A DNA stretch of 64,000 nt from CAYPNF01 sp964411985 (GCA_964411985.1 CAYPNF010000025.1:1-64000), one strand, 5' to 3'. Positions 27,386-37,179 are shown, counted from the first letter of the stretch. The notes: generated from the sequence alone by a model not told the origin. Made by a program: numbers and translations.

Positions 27386-30091
27386 CTAGCGACTACTCTC
27401 CTCAACCATCCGTTTCAGGCGCCCACTGAATCCCGTGGCCTGAAGCAGGGTTTCGAGGTCCAAGTGCATCCGGTACCGCCAATAGTAGTTCGGGATGGCC
27501 GGTACATTGATCCGCTCCTCGGCCGGGTTGGCTCGGCGCAGGGTCTCGTCCATCCCCAGCAGATCTTGGAGCTGGAAAATGCTCCACATGGCAGGAGAGG
27601 CCAGGTGTTGCTGAAGGATCGCTTCATTGACCCAGGGCGGACACCGTTGGGGAGCTTGGCCCTGCTGACCTAACTCACTCTTGAAGAAGCGTTGCGTCAC
27701 AGCTGGGTCTTCTTCCCACCAGCCTCGGATGGTGCTCATGTCGTGCGTAGATGGCGTTACGACCCCAAGATAAGGAGCGTCTTTGGGGTGGAAGAATTCC
27801 AAACCGGACTTCTTGGGCATCCGCTGAATGTCGAGACTCAGCAAGCCCAAGCCATTCATCACTTCCGGAACACAGGCCGGGACCAGTCCCAGGTCCTCCC
27901 CGCACACGAGCATGTTGGTCACCCGCTTCAGCGCTGGCAGTTTCTGCAGCGCCTGGCGCATCCAAAAGCTATCCTGACGGCGGAAGAAGTAGTCCACGTA
28001 GAGCTCGCTCAACTGCCGCTGGGATTGCGCATCCAGGTCCCGATAGCTGGAGGTGGTCTCGATACTAAAGCGGAAGTGATATTCCTTGCCGGCTCGGCCG
28101 TCTACCTCGAGCAGGATTACGTTGCTGATCAAATCGAAAAGCCCGAGCTTAAGCTTGCGGTTGGTTTCACTCGCTTCGAGGGAGGCGAAATGGGCCTCGA
28201 CTTGGCGCTGGGTGGCATACTCCGGCTTGAATGAGTAGCCTCCTTCGGCGTCCTGAACGAGAAACCGGCACTTCACCGCTTCACTCTCGTCGGCAAAAGT
28301 CTCCTGGAGAATCCGCTCGGTAATGTGGGGTCTGCAGAATCGATCCCGGTCAAAGGGAAGTCCGCGCTGGGTGAACTCGGCAGGCTGCACCGGAAGGGCG
28401 GGAACAAAATACCCCAGAATCCCTTCCACCGCGTGGAGAGGAACGCTCCAAATGCGGAAAAAACCAAGGATGTGATCGATACGGAAGGCGTCAAAGTAGC
28501 AGCTCATCTGGGCGAAACGCGCCTTCCACCAGGCGAATCCGTCCTCCTGCATGCGAGGCCAGTTGTAGGTGGGGAAACCCCAGTTCTGGCCTTTCACCGC
28601 GAACGCATCGGGCGGGGCACCCGCCTGCATTTCCATATGGTACAGCGCAGGCTGCTGCCAGGTGTCTGCGCCGTGCCGACCGACGCCGATGGCGATGTCT
28701 CCCTTGAGAATGATGCCATGGGCATGCGCGTACTCGGCCGCCGCCTGCAACTGACAATGCAGGTGAAACTGCATGAAGTAATGCAGTCCGAGTTCCTCAT
28801 AGTCCGCCGACTCCGGGGCAGCCATGGCGCTAATCGCCTCCGCTTCGTACTGGCTGTGGGAAGGCCAACGGCTGAAGTCCGGAGTCCCGAACCGATCGCG
28901 CAGCACACAAAAAGCAGCATACGGCACCAGCCAATGCTCATTCCGGGTAAAGAAGCTCCGATAGGCCTCGCTCCGAAAAGTCTTCGCCCGCTGAAGCGAG
29001 TAGAGCTTCTTGAGCGCCTCAAGCTTGAACCGCATGACGCCCTCGTAGTCTACAGCGGGCAACGAGTTGAGACGCTGTCGTTCCTCCTCGATGGCCGTCA
29101 GGATCTTCTTGTTCTTTCCTTCAGCGACTTGCCCAAGATTCAAGTAGAGCGGGTGAAGGGCGAACGCGGAAATCGCGGCGTAAGGGTAGGAATCCACCCA
29201 GGTATGGGTTGCGGTCGTGTCATTGACGGGAAGAATCTGAATGAGCTTCAGCCCTGAGCCTCGACACCAATCCACGAGCAATCTGAGATCGGCGAACTCC
29301 CCCACCCCACCGCTCTGGCTGCTTCTCAGGCTAAATACGGGGACAGCCACCCCTGCCCCCTTCCACTCGGTGGAGGGGAGCTGGGCAAAGCCGTCATGGA
29401 CGACCGTGCCCTTTCGATCTGCGACGGTGTCAGACAAAACACGGTTTGCCCCATCTTCGAAACGTACCAGTTCCCGACGTTCCAGGTCGTAGACGCCGTA
29501 TTTGTAGAAGATCGGAAACGCTGCGGCGGAAAGATCGAGCCGAATCGAGAGAGAATCGTCGTCCAGAGTGCGGGCCAGCAAGTGATCCGCCCGCGCCAAC
29601 CAATTGCCGAGAGCATCGCCTTCGCCGAGCAAGCACAGGGTTTGGGTGCTCGTTAAGAGCGGGGCCTTGACCCGAAACATGTGAGTGAACCGCGAAGGAG
29701 GTTCGACTGGGTAGGCATGATGGCGTCCCCGTAACAGAATCTGCCGGAACGGGTCCGTGGAAAACACGTTCTGGATGAAGCCTGGATGATTCCAGGAATC
29801 TACGACCAGCACCTCTGCCTGCGGCAGGGAAGCTAGATCCAGAGTCCGATTCCGTCCCCAGTCCTGCACGCAACTCCCATCGGGTTCCCGAAGCAAGTAC
29901 TCGTAGGAGATCGGATGGCCTGGCAAACAGGACCGGGGCACCACCACGGTGACCTGCCAGAATCCCTCCCCTGCGTACTCGAGTGGGATCGCCTCGGCTG
30001 GATCTCCACCTCCAAAGATCTCGTGCTCTCCGACCAAGAACAACGATTGGCCGAACCGGCTATGGAACCGAAGTCGAAAGGTCAGTTTCAT
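27386..30091 (-). CDS. malQ: 4-alpha-glucanotransferase, DPE2-like, with two CBM20 domains
   Basis: The 901-residue protein has two N-terminal starch-binding CBM20 domains (about 1-105 and 120-240) and a GH77 barrel. DAFRIDHILGFFRIWS contains the nucleophile Asp539, and LVCGEDLGLVP carries the acid/base Glu. This build matches plant DPE2 and its bacterial relatives, which transfer glucosyl units from maltose to larger glucans, rather than the short E. coli MalQ. There is no signal peptide, so it is cytoplasmic. It starts 19 bases after the transporter gene and completes the amylase-transporter-transferase operon. ATG 30091 begins the first CBM20. Confidence 0.95.
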   Translation of the reverse strand: MKLTFRLRFHSRFGQSLFLVGEHEIFGGGDPAEAIPLEYAGEGFWQVTVVVPRSCLPGHPISYEYLLREPDGSCVQDWGRNRTLDLASLPQAEVLVVDSWNHPGFIQNVFSTDPFRQILLRGRHHAYPVEPPSRFTHMFRVKAPLLTSTQTLCLLGEGDALGNWLARADHLLARTLDDDSLSIRLDLSAAAFPIFYKYGVYDLERRELVRFEDGANRVLSDTVADRKGTVVHDGFAQLPSTEWKGAGVAVPVFSLRSSQSGGVGEFADLRLLVDWCRGSGLKLIQILPVNDTTATHTWVDSYPYAAISAFALHPLYLNLGQVAEGKNKKILTAIEEERQRLNSLPAVDYEGVMRFKLEALKKLYSLQRAKTFRSEAYRSFFTRNEHWLVPYAAFCVLRDRFGTPDFSRWPSHSQYEAEAISAMAAPESADYEELGLHYFMQFHLHCQLQAAAEYAHAHGIILKGDIAIGVGRHGADTWQQPALYHMEMQAGAPPDAFAVKGQNWGFPTYNWPRMQEDGFAWWKARFAQMSCYFDAFRIDHILGFFRIWSVPLHAVEGILGYFVPALPVQPAEFTQRGLPFDRDRFCRPHITERILQETFADESEAVKCRFLVQDAEGGYSFKPEYATQRQVEAHFASLEASETNRKLKLGLFDLISNVILLEVDGRAGKEYHFRFSIETTSSYRDLDAQSQRQLSELYVDYFFRRQDSFWMRQALQKLPALKRVTNMLVCGEDLGLVPACVPEVMNGLGLLSLDIQRMPKKSGLEFFHPKDAPYLGVVTPSTHDMSTIRGWWEEDPAVTQRFFKSELGQQGQAPQRCPPWVNEAILQQHLASPAMWSIFQLQDLLGMDETLRRANPAEERINVPAIPNYYWRYRMHLDLETLLQATGFSGRLKRMVEESSR

Positions 30092-30110
30092 TCCAAGCGC
30101 CTTGATTCTG

Positions 30111-31442
30111 TTACGCGGCAGGCTTGGCCCCGGCCCCGGCAACTGGGTGCGCCTCTTCGGTGACAAATCCAACGCAGACCGCGGCCACGACCATGGACAC
30201 TCCTCCCATGAGGACCGCATTCATCGGGTCGTCTCCGAGCAAAGATTTCATCAACAATCCCAGACCCAGAGATGCCAGGATCTGCGGGATCACGATGAAG
30301 AAGTTGAAGACACCCATGTAGAAACCCATCTTCTCGGCCGGAATGGCGTTCGAGAGCATGGCATAAGGCATGGAGAGGATACTCGCCCAGGCCACCCCCA
30401 CTAGGACCATGGAGAAGAGCAGCGCATACTGCTGGTGAAGAAGGTAGGCCAGGATCAGCCCTCCCCCCCCGCACAAAAGGCAGGCGTAGTGGATCGCGCG
30501 CGCGCTAAACTTGCGTACCAGGGCCAATAGCGCGAACGCGAACACGAACGCCACGCCGTTATAGACCGAAAAGCAAAGTCCGCCCCACTCGTTCCCACGC
30601 TGATACTCAGGGGAGCCCGGAGCCCCGCCGAACACTTTCGTGGCCACAGCGGGGACGAAATAGATCCACATGCAGAACAAGCCAAACCAGGTAAAAAACT
30701 GCACCACGGCCAGCTGTCGCATGGTTTTGGGCATGGAGCCGATCCCAGAGAAGATCTCGCGGAAGGCATTGCCCAGGCCGGCTGATTCCGCTTTCATCTT
30801 CTGAAAAGCAGCCAGATCTTCCGGAGGGTATTCCCGAGTGGTGGTAATGGTGTAGATGACCGCGATGAAGAACACGGCAGCACCGATGTAGAAGGCGAGT
30901 TGCACCGCACGCGGGACGACCCCTCCCCCAGCATTCCCAGTCACCCCAAACCAATTGGTCAACATATAGGGCAGCGCCGAGGAAAGGACGGCGCCGAACC
31001 CGATGAGCAGACTCTGCATGGCGAACCCGGACTTGCGCTGCTCCTGCGGCAGCATGTCGCCCACAAACGCCCGGAAGGGCTCCATGGTCACGTTCACACT
31101 CGCATCCAGAATCCAAAGTAACCCGGCAGCCATCCAAACCGTTCCGGAATTGGGCATGGCGATCAGTGCGAGGCTGGAAAGAATGGCCCCGGTGAGGAAG
31201 AACGGCCGCCGCCGCCCCAACCGGGACCAGGTTCGGTCACTGTAATAGCCCACGAAAGGCTGAACGATCAGGCCCGTCAAAGGCGCTGCCAGCCAAAGGA
31301 AGGCGATATCCGATTCCTTCGCCCCCAGATACTGGTAGATGGCGCTCATGTTGGCCATCTGCAGGCCCCAGCCGAATTGGATTCCAAAGAATCCAAAACT
31401 CATGTTCCAGATCTGCCAGAAACTCAGACGCGGCTTTTGCAT
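30111..31442 (-). CDS. MFS sugar transporter, SLC45/maltose-sucrose-like
   Basis: This 443-residue integral membrane protein has about 12 hydrophobic helices. The start IWNMSFGFFGIQFGWGLQMA, the loop YYSDRTWSRLGRRRPFF between helices 2 and 3 and the inter-domain loop containing TTREYPPEDL are typical of the glycoside-type MFS proteins related to SLC45 and bacterial maltose permeases. By context it brings maltose or malto-oligosaccharides into the cell after exported amylase action and hands them to MalQ. The gene sits 42 bases downstream of the GH13 gene. Confidence 0.92.
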   Translation of the reverse strand: MQKPRLSFWQIWNMSFGFFGIQFGWGLQMANMSAIYQYLGAKESDIAFLWLAAPLTGLIVQPFVGYYSDRTWSRLGRRRPFFLTGAILSSLALIAMPNSGTVWMAAGLLWILDASVNVTMEPFRAFVGDMLPQEQRKSGFAMQSLLIGFGAVLSSALPYMLTNWFGVTGNAGGGVVPRAVQLAFYIGAAVFFIAVIYTITTTREYPPEDLAAFQKMKAESAGLGNAFREIFSGIGSMPKTMRQLAVVQFFTWFGLFCMWIYFVPAVATKVFGGAPGSPEYQRGNEWGGLCFSVYNGVAFVFAFALLALVRKFSARAIHYACLLCGGGGLILAYLLHQQYALLFSMVLVGVAWASILSMPYAMLSNAIPAEKMGFYMGVFNFFIVIPQILASLGLGLLMKSLLGDDPMNAVLMGGVSMVVAAVCVGFVTEEAHPVAGAGAKPAA

Positions 31443-31484
31443 AGTTACATCGAGTAGGACAACATTCTGTGTGGGAACGGCTGG

Positions 31485-32864
31485 TTACCGAGGAACGGTC
31501 CGGTGGTAGATGTGCCACTCGTAACCCGTGAGACGGAATAGAGGAAAACCCGCCGATGCTTCGTCTGGCGTACCAGAGATCTTGACTCGTTTGAATTCCT
31601 GGCCGTTCCTCACCTCCACCCAGCCTACTGCAGGCCGGTTGGAGAAGTTGATCGCCACCACGAATTCATCCTTGTCATCAAGTCTCATGAAGGTGATCAG
31701 GTTCGCTTCGTCCGAGTTGCGCAGCCAAATGACCCGGTCGCTACGAAACGGCGCATACTGTTTCCGTAATTGAATCAATTCCTGGTAGATCTTGCGCAAC
31801 GGCGGACGCTCCTTCGGCTTCCAAAAGACCGGCATCTTCTCGAAGAGCGCCGGATCCCCGGATTCCGTGGCATCCCCCACTTCCATTCCGTTGTAGAGCA
31901 AAGGAACCCCGTCGAGCGTCAACATCAGCACTGACGCCGCCAAAGCCCCGCGAATGCCAAACCGCGCCACGGCTCGCGCCTCATCATGGTTGTCCGAGAT
32001 TCGCAGATGGAGCGAACCCTTGGGAAATTGACGCAGGCTTTCTTCCCAGGAGCGCCTCATCTCAGAGGCCGGAGCGCCGTTCAGCAGGACGTTGTTCAAC
32101 GTTCCGTGGAAGGGCCAGGCATAGTCGATATCAAAAGCCTGCACCAACAGCTCGGGCTGACTCGCCTCCGCCAGCATCATGATATCAGGCTTCACCTTCT
32201 CCAATGCCGCACGTGCCTCGTCCCAGAAACTCCGCGGCACCATATGCGCCACATCACAGCGAAAACCGTCCAGATCGAACTTGGCGGGATCCACCCAGTA
32301 CTGGAGCATTTTGATCATGTACGCTCGCAGTTCCGGATTGCCGTAGTTCAGGCCGGCCACATCCGTCCATTCTGCCACTGGCGGGATCACCTTTCCAGAA
32401 GCGTCCTGCTTGTAATACTCAGGATGCTGCATCATCACGTTGTCCCATGCCGTGTGGTTCGCCACGATATCGATGATCACCTTGAGCCCACGCTGATGGG
32501 CCTCTTTGACCAGACGCTTCAGATCCGCATCGGTCCCGTATTCGGGGTTGATTCCGAAGTAGTCCCGGACTGCATAAGGACTTCCCAAGGTGCCCTTACG
32601 CATCTTCTCTCCGATGGGATTGATCGGCATCAACCAGAGGATGTTGACGCCCAGCTCTTTCAGTTCATCGAGGCGGGCGGTAACACCAGCGAAGTTCCCT
32701 TCCGCAGAGAAATTCCGGGGGTATAGCTCGTAGATCACCCCGTCGCGCAGCCATGAAGGGGCAGGACGGGCCTTTTGGGCGGAGAAATCTATGCTCTGGC
32801 CGAGAGAGGTAAGTGCGACCATGCAGATGGCCAGTAGGCGTGAAAGTCTGGGCATGCGTTTCAT
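31485..32864 (-). CDS. Exported GH13 alpha-amylase-family enzyme
   Basis: The 459-residue protein has a signal peptide (about 1-24) and a GH13 barrel beginning near DGVIYELYPRNFS. The catalytic trio is complete: GFRCDVA with nucleophile Asp204, MMLAEAS with acid/base Glu233 and ISDNHDE with Asp294. DIVANHTAWDN is conserved region I. It would cut alpha-1,4-glucans in the periplasm or outside, feeding the downstream transporter and MalQ. ATG 32864 is preferred over 32942 because the signal peptide starts there. Confidence 0.93.
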   Translation of the reverse strand: MKRMPRLSRLLAICMVALTSLGQSIDFSAQKARPAPSWLRDGVIYELYPRNFSAEGNFAGVTARLDELKELGVNILWLMPINPIGEKMRKGTLGSPYAVRDYFGINPEYGTDADLKRLVKEAHQRGLKVIIDIVANHTAWDNVMMQHPEYYKQDASGKVIPPVAEWTDVAGLNYGNPELRAYMIKMLQYWVDPAKFDLDGFRCDVAHMVPRSFWDEARAALEKVKPDIMMLAEASQPELLVQAFDIDYAWPFHGTLNNVLLNGAPASEMRRSWEESLRQFPKGSLHLRISDNHDEARAVARFGIRGALAASVLMLTLDGVPLLYNGMEVGDATESGDPALFEKMPVFWKPKERPPLRKIYQELIQLRKQYAPFRSDRVIWLRNSDEANLITFMRLDDKDEFVVAINFSNRPAVGWVEVRNGQEFKRVKISGTPDEASAGFPLFRLTGYEWHIYHRTVPR

Positions 32865-33185
32865 AGGTGGTTGGTGGAACCAGTATGCAGCATTGTGGCC
32901 AGGTTCGTCCAGCGTGGAGTGGCCTATGAGAAGCCATGGCAAGGCTCGATGGTAAATGTCCCCTTTTGGTGGAACTACCGGCCGATCGACCAGTGCTCGT
33001 ATCCCACTGGGCTGTAGGCGGAGGGTTCCCAGGCGTAAGGGCGAGGTTGATCCCCCCTTGGCAGCTCATGTCTGTGCCGCCATCCGTGCCTGAGGCGCCG
33101 TAGCCACCGGCCTAGTGCTTGGAGCGACTCCGGCGCAAAACCGATGCCAACCCAGCCAATACGCAGCCCAAGGTGTTTCCGTTCC
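32865..33185. other. Intergenic stretch with a possible 25-residue reading frame
   Basis: No family-recognisable gene is found. A short minus-strand frame at 33112-33189 starts with an ATG overlapping the enolase-superfamily stop (ATGA). It encodes a hydrophobic piece ending in RRSRSKH, with no independent support. Confidence 0.3.
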
Positions 33186-34442
33186 TCATCCCCCTAGCTC
33201 GCTTTTCTGATAAGACGCTGACTTCAACCACTCCGGCTTGATTCTGACCCCCCAGCCCGGGCCTGCTTCGAAGTGTGCGTTACCGCCTTTGACGAACGGA
33301 TTCGGACTGAAGAGGTCAGCCGCCCGGGAGTTCATGCCGCCGGGCTCGATGCTCCACTCCACGTGCGGCCCGGCGTTGGGAATCGCGGCGACGAGGTGCA
33401 ATGTGAATAACGTGACGAGCGAATGATTTGCCGCGTGCGGCACGACCTGTTTTCCCGCCGCGCGCGCCATCTGTGCCACACGCCATGAGCGCGTGATGCC
33501 GCCGTTGTAGAGCACGTCCGGCTGGACGATGTCCACGGCGTTCATCGCGATCATCCGCCGCCATTGCGCGAGGTCGTTGTCCTGCTCTCCTCCGGAGACT
33601 GACACTTCAAGTGCTGCCGTGACTTCCGCCGTCCATTCCAGCTCCCAATACGGACAGGGCTCCTCAAAGTGCGAATACCCGTTCTGCTCCAAAATGCGCC
33701 CTGCTTCGATAGCGCGCGTTGGAGTGAAGCCGCTGTTGGCATCCGCCTTCAGTTTGACAGCGTCCCCCAGCACCTGGCGGATTGTGGGAATGAGACTCTC
33801 GGTGCGACCAGGCGAAGCGTCGCGGTCGTGGCCGTTCTCCTGACCAATGCGGATTTTAAAAGCCTCGAAGCCGTGACTGTCGCGAAGTTTCGCCAGACGC
33901 GCCGCCTCGTCCTCGGGCGAGATATCACGCCGCATGCTCGATCCATAGGCGAGCAGCGGCTTCACCTGGCCGCCGAGCAGTTCCACCACGGGCTTCTGCC
34001 TGATCCGGCCGTAGAGATCCCAAATCGCCGTGTCCACGCCTCCCAGCGCGCGACAAACGAACGACCACGGGAACTTGTGGTTGGCGTCGATGCATCGGTC
34101 CACGATGGCGTCAATGTCCGCGGGGTCTCTACCCAGGACCTGCGGAGCGATGCGACGATGTAAAGCCAGCGCGCTGATTTCTGTTTCATAAGTGGCGATC
34201 TGGCCAAAACCCTCCTTGCCGTCATCCGTGGCAACACGCACAAGACAGAACGGCTCCTTGGCGAACGTCTCTAACCGCGTAATCTTGCGCCCGCGTTCGA
34301 TGATCCGGAACTCGCGGTAACCCGGCGTCCGCCCGTGATAGAGGTGAGGCTGCAAGGTGCGCTCTGCTGCCGTGGCCCACTTGCCCAGCCCAACACTCGC
34401 AGTCGCCAGCGCTGTACTTTGGATGAATGTTCGTCGGTTCAT
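33186..34442 (-). CDS. Mandelate racemase/muconate-lactonizing-type enolase-superfamily protein, predicted Tat export
   Basis: The 418-residue protein starts MNRRTFIQSTALATASVGLG, a twin-arginine-like leader. An N-terminal capping domain and the enolase-type barrel follow. Barrel residues visible are FKIRIGQ (Lys), KLKADANSG (Asp), YSHFEEPCPYWE (Glu), VSGGEQDN (Glu) and VVPHAANHS (His). This is the set of metal ligands and acid/base residues of acid-sugar dehydratases and racemases of the family. The substrate is likely a sugar acid; which one cannot be told. ATG 34442 is the start that exposes the Tat leader. Confidence 0.9.
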   Translation of the reverse strand: MNRRTFIQSTALATASVGLGKWATAAERTLQPHLYHGRTPGYREFRIIERGRKITRLETFAKEPFCLVRVATDDGKEGFGQIATYETEISALALHRRIAPQVLGRDPADIDAIVDRCIDANHKFPWSFVCRALGGVDTAIWDLYGRIRQKPVVELLGGQVKPLLAYGSSMRRDISPEDEAARLAKLRDSHGFEAFKIRIGQENGHDRDASPGRTESLIPTIRQVLGDAVKLKADANSGFTPTRAIEAGRILEQNGYSHFEEPCPYWELEWTAEVTAALEVSVSGGEQDNDLAQWRRMIAMNAVDIVQPDVLYNGGITRSWRVAQMARAAGKQVVPHAANHSLVTLFTLHLVAAIPNAGPHVEWSIEPGGMNSRAADLFSPNPFVKGGNAHFEAGPGWGVRIKPEWLKSASYQKSELGG

Positions 34443-34500
34443 AATAGCTCCATCAGACGCCCGATGGGGATTGGTTGCTGTTGTTTGGATTTGAGACAGA

Positions 34501-34800
34501 TCATTGCGGGACCGGTTCCACGGCACGCTCCAGCTTCCTCCCCAAGCGAGTTCTCGCGCACTCGAGATCGTAGTGGGATTGCAGGTTCAGCCAGAACTGG
34601 GCCGACATCTTGAAATACCGCCCCAAGCGTAAGGCGGTATCGGCTGTGATGGCACGCTCGCCTTTCACGATTTCATTAATCCGGCGGGCCGGTACGTGGA
34701 TGTCCTTCGCCAGTCGGTATTGGCTCAAACCCATCGGCTTCAGAAAATCCTCCTGCAGGATCTCCCCCGGCGTGATGTTTGCCAACAGGTCGTTTTTCAT
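34501..34800 (-). CDS. higA: HigA-family antitoxin (XRE helix-turn-helix), apparently orphan
   Basis: The 99-residue protein has the HigA signature: ITPGEILQEDFLKPMGLSQY at the start, a helix-turn-helix (LSQYRLAKDIHVPARRINEI) and TALRLGRYFKMSAQFWLNLQ. In higBA loci it binds the HigB mRNA interferase and represses the operon. Here the gene before it (upstream, at 34807) is the end of GH92 and the gene after it is the enolase-superfamily gene, so no higB toxin is adjacent. It may be a domesticated regulator or a stranded antitoxin. Confidence 0.9.
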   Translation of the reverse strand: MKNDLLANITPGEILQEDFLKPMGLSQYRLAKDIHVPARRINEIVKGERAITADTALRLGRYFKMSAQFWLNLQSHYDLECARTRLGRKLERAVEPVPQ

Positions 34801-34806
34801 GATGGT

Positions 34807-37179
34807 CTAGTGATAGTCAGATCCCAACATGAACCTTAGCACTCCTCCGCCTCTGATTTCCGCCTGGCGGATCCATGTTCGGTCGAGCACGGAGTCGTTC
34901 CAGTAGACTTTCTGCACCCGATAATGCGCGGGGTCAGAACGGTCGGCTAGCACCACCAACCGCCCGTCCCCAAGCTGGACTTCTGCCTTCTTGAACAGAG
35001 GCGTCCCCAACTGGTAGACGTCCGAGCCAGGCACGGGATAGAGCCCCAGCGCGCTGAAGAGGTACCAGGCTGATAGGGTTGCGCCATCATCGTTGCCATC
35101 GAGCCCCGCATAGGTATCCCCGTACTTGTGATCGAGGATCCAACGCACCCACTTTTGCGTGAGGTCGGGCCGACCCGCCTCGTTGAAGAGATACGCGGCA
35201 TGGATGTCCGGTTGGTTTCCGTGCCAGTAGTAGGGGCCGGGATACCAGTGCCCCAGCGCCAGGCTTGCCTTGGCAAAAAAGGAATTCAGCTCGTCTACGA
35301 AGTACTCCCGACTCCGGAACAGGGAGATCATGCCTTGGGCGTCGTAGGGCGCGCCCCAACGCCACTGCAGCGCGCTCCCCTCCACGTAATCCCGGGTGTA
35401 TTTTCCATGTGGATCGAGATAGGTCAGCAAAAGAGGCTTAAACGGTTCCACAAAGCGGCCGGAGGCATCGCGTGGCTGGAAGTACTGCGTGTTGGTATTC
35501 CATAGGTTACGATAGAAATGGGAATGATCCCGAAACAGCGCTGCATCCTCCGCGTGTCCCAACACTTCCGCCAACCGGGAGATCGCACTGTCCGCCCACC
35601 CGTACTCAAACGTGCGCGACACCGATTCATCCACGAGTCCCGCCGGGCAATACTCGTGTTTCAAGTAATGTTCCACTCCTCGCCGACCCGAGAACGCCGA
35701 ACCAGGTGGGGTCGGTGCCAAGGCCGTCTGACGCATCGCTCGATAAGCCTTTTCCACATCAAAATCGCGAAGGCCCTTAAGGTAGGAGTCCGTGATGACA
35801 ATGTCCGCCGGTGTCCCCAACATCGAATTGGAGTAACCATTCCCAGCGGGCCAGCGGGGAAGCCACCCGCCCTGCTCGAGCATTTTCATCAGCGACACCA
35901 GGATGTCCCTTTGGTCCTTCGGCGCGATCAAGGTCAAAAGTGGATGCACGGTCCGAAAGGTGTCCCAAAGGGAGAGATCGGTGAAGTAGCGGAAGCCCTC
36001 GGCGCGGTGAACGCGACGGTCAAACCCCAGGTACTCGGAATTGGCGTCGTTGAACACGGTCGGCATCTGAAAGAGCCGGTACAGCGCCGTAGCAAAAATG
36101 ATTCTTTGCCGTTCCGTGCCCCCTTCCACCGAGATGAGCGCCAGTTTCTCCTCCCAGGCCTGCTTCGCATTCTCCACGATCTCCTCGAAAGACTTGGCGG
36201 ACGCCTCCACTTGAAGATTCGCACGCGCGTTTTCGATACTCACATGGGAGATTGCCACCCGCAACACCACGGTCTGCGGCCCGTTCGTGGGGTCAAAGCC
36301 CAGGTCAACCCCGACCCGATTGCCTTCCGCAGAATCGCGGCCCAAGGACGCCTCGCTCCCGGACCACGTGGCGAAGGAGGAAAAAGGCCGATCGGTGCGC
36401 GCGACGAAGAACACTTTGATCCCGCCGTAGCGTCCGGCAAAAGTCCCGAACGTACGCATGGAGCCTTCCACCTCCTGGCCCCCAGGCAACACCCGGACCT
36501 GTCCTTCGGCGCTTCTTCGCCCGCCCAAGGCATTGGAGACGTCCAACAACAGATGGGGCATTTCCGGTTTGCTGAAGGTGTACCGGTGCACCCCCACCCG
36601 CGGGGTCGCGGTCAATTCCACCAGCACCCCAGGTTTGGGCAAACGGACCGCGTAATAGCCCGGAAAGGCAACTTCTTCCCGGTGAGAAAACGTGGTAGCG
36701 GCATGCCCCTCCCGATACCAGGCCGGATTCCCACCGCCCACCGCCGGGCTGACCAGGAAATGCCCGCCATCGGTCGCCCCCGTGCCGCTCAAGCGCGTAT
36801 GACTGAACCCGAGCACCTCATTGTCACCGTAGTAATAGCCCGAAGTATTCAGGGCCCGATCATGAAAGAAGAGCGACCTAGTCTCGGGACTCAACCGAAC
36901 CACCCCAAAGGGCACCATGGCCCCAGGAAAGTTGTGACCGCAAACCCAGGGAAACCCACCCGTGCCGATGAACGGATTCACCCACTGACCGCGGGCCCCC
37001 GGACGCACCTCCGTGCTGAGCCCCTCAGGTTTGGCGCCGACAATGAGGCTGTACCGCAGGTACCAAAACCCGACCAGCGCAGCACAGACGAACACAACCA
37101 GAAACGCAAATCCCAAAAGCCTCAAACCCCAGCGCTTCCACCTGGAGCGTCGTGTCCCAGAAACCCGCTCACCCTTCAT
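34807..37179 (-). CDS. GH92 alpha-mannosidase, membrane-anchored
   Basis: The 790-residue protein starts with a basic segment and one hydrophobic helix (about 18-44), which would act as an uncleaved anchor or signal. GH92 features follow: VNPFIGTGG...VCGHNFPGAMVPFG near residue 67-93, SGTGATDGGH, and the C-terminal GLDGNDDGATLSAWYLFSA. GH92 enzymes are calcium-dependent exo-mannosidases, mostly alpha-1,2, acting in the periplasm on mannans or glycoprotein glycans. The start codon overlaps by 11 bases the remnant at 37169-37363. Confidence 0.94.
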   Translation of the reverse strand: MKGERVSGTRRSRWKRWGLRLLGFAFLVVFVCAALVGFWYLRYSLIVGAKPEGLSTEVRPGARGQWVNPFIGTGGFPWVCGHNFPGAMVPFGVVRLSPETRSLFFHDRALNTSGYYYGDNEVLGFSHTRLSGTGATDGGHFLVSPAVGGGNPAWYREGHAATTFSHREEVAFPGYYAVRLPKPGVLVELTATPRVGVHRYTFSKPEMPHLLLDVSNALGGRRSAEGQVRVLPGGQEVEGSMRTFGTFAGRYGGIKVFFVARTDRPFSSFATWSGSEASLGRDSAEGNRVGVDLGFDPTNGPQTVVLRVAISHVSIENARANLQVEASAKSFEEIVENAKQAWEEKLALISVEGGTERQRIIFATALYRLFQMPTVFNDANSEYLGFDRRVHRAEGFRYFTDLSLWDTFRTVHPLLTLIAPKDQRDILVSLMKMLEQGGWLPRWPAGNGYSNSMLGTPADIVITDSYLKGLRDFDVEKAYRAMRQTALAPTPPGSAFSGRRGVEHYLKHEYCPAGLVDESVSRTFEYGWADSAISRLAEVLGHAEDAALFRDHSHFYRNLWNTNTQYFQPRDASGRFVEPFKPLLLTYLDPHGKYTRDYVEGSALQWRWGAPYDAQGMISLFRSREYFVDELNSFFAKASLALGHWYPGPYYWHGNQPDIHAAYLFNEAGRPDLTQKWVRWILDHKYGDTYAGLDGNDDGATLSAWYLFSALGLYPVPGSDVYQLGTPLFKKAEVQLGDGRLVVLADRSDPAHYRVQKVYWNDSVLDRTWIRQAEIRGGGVLRFMLGSDYH

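Noticed and set aside
33112..33189. 25-residue hydrophobic peptide frame with ATGA overlap after the enolase-superfamily gene
   Set aside because: It has a TM-like segment and RR end, but nothing beyond the chance overlap supports it; conservation data would be needed.
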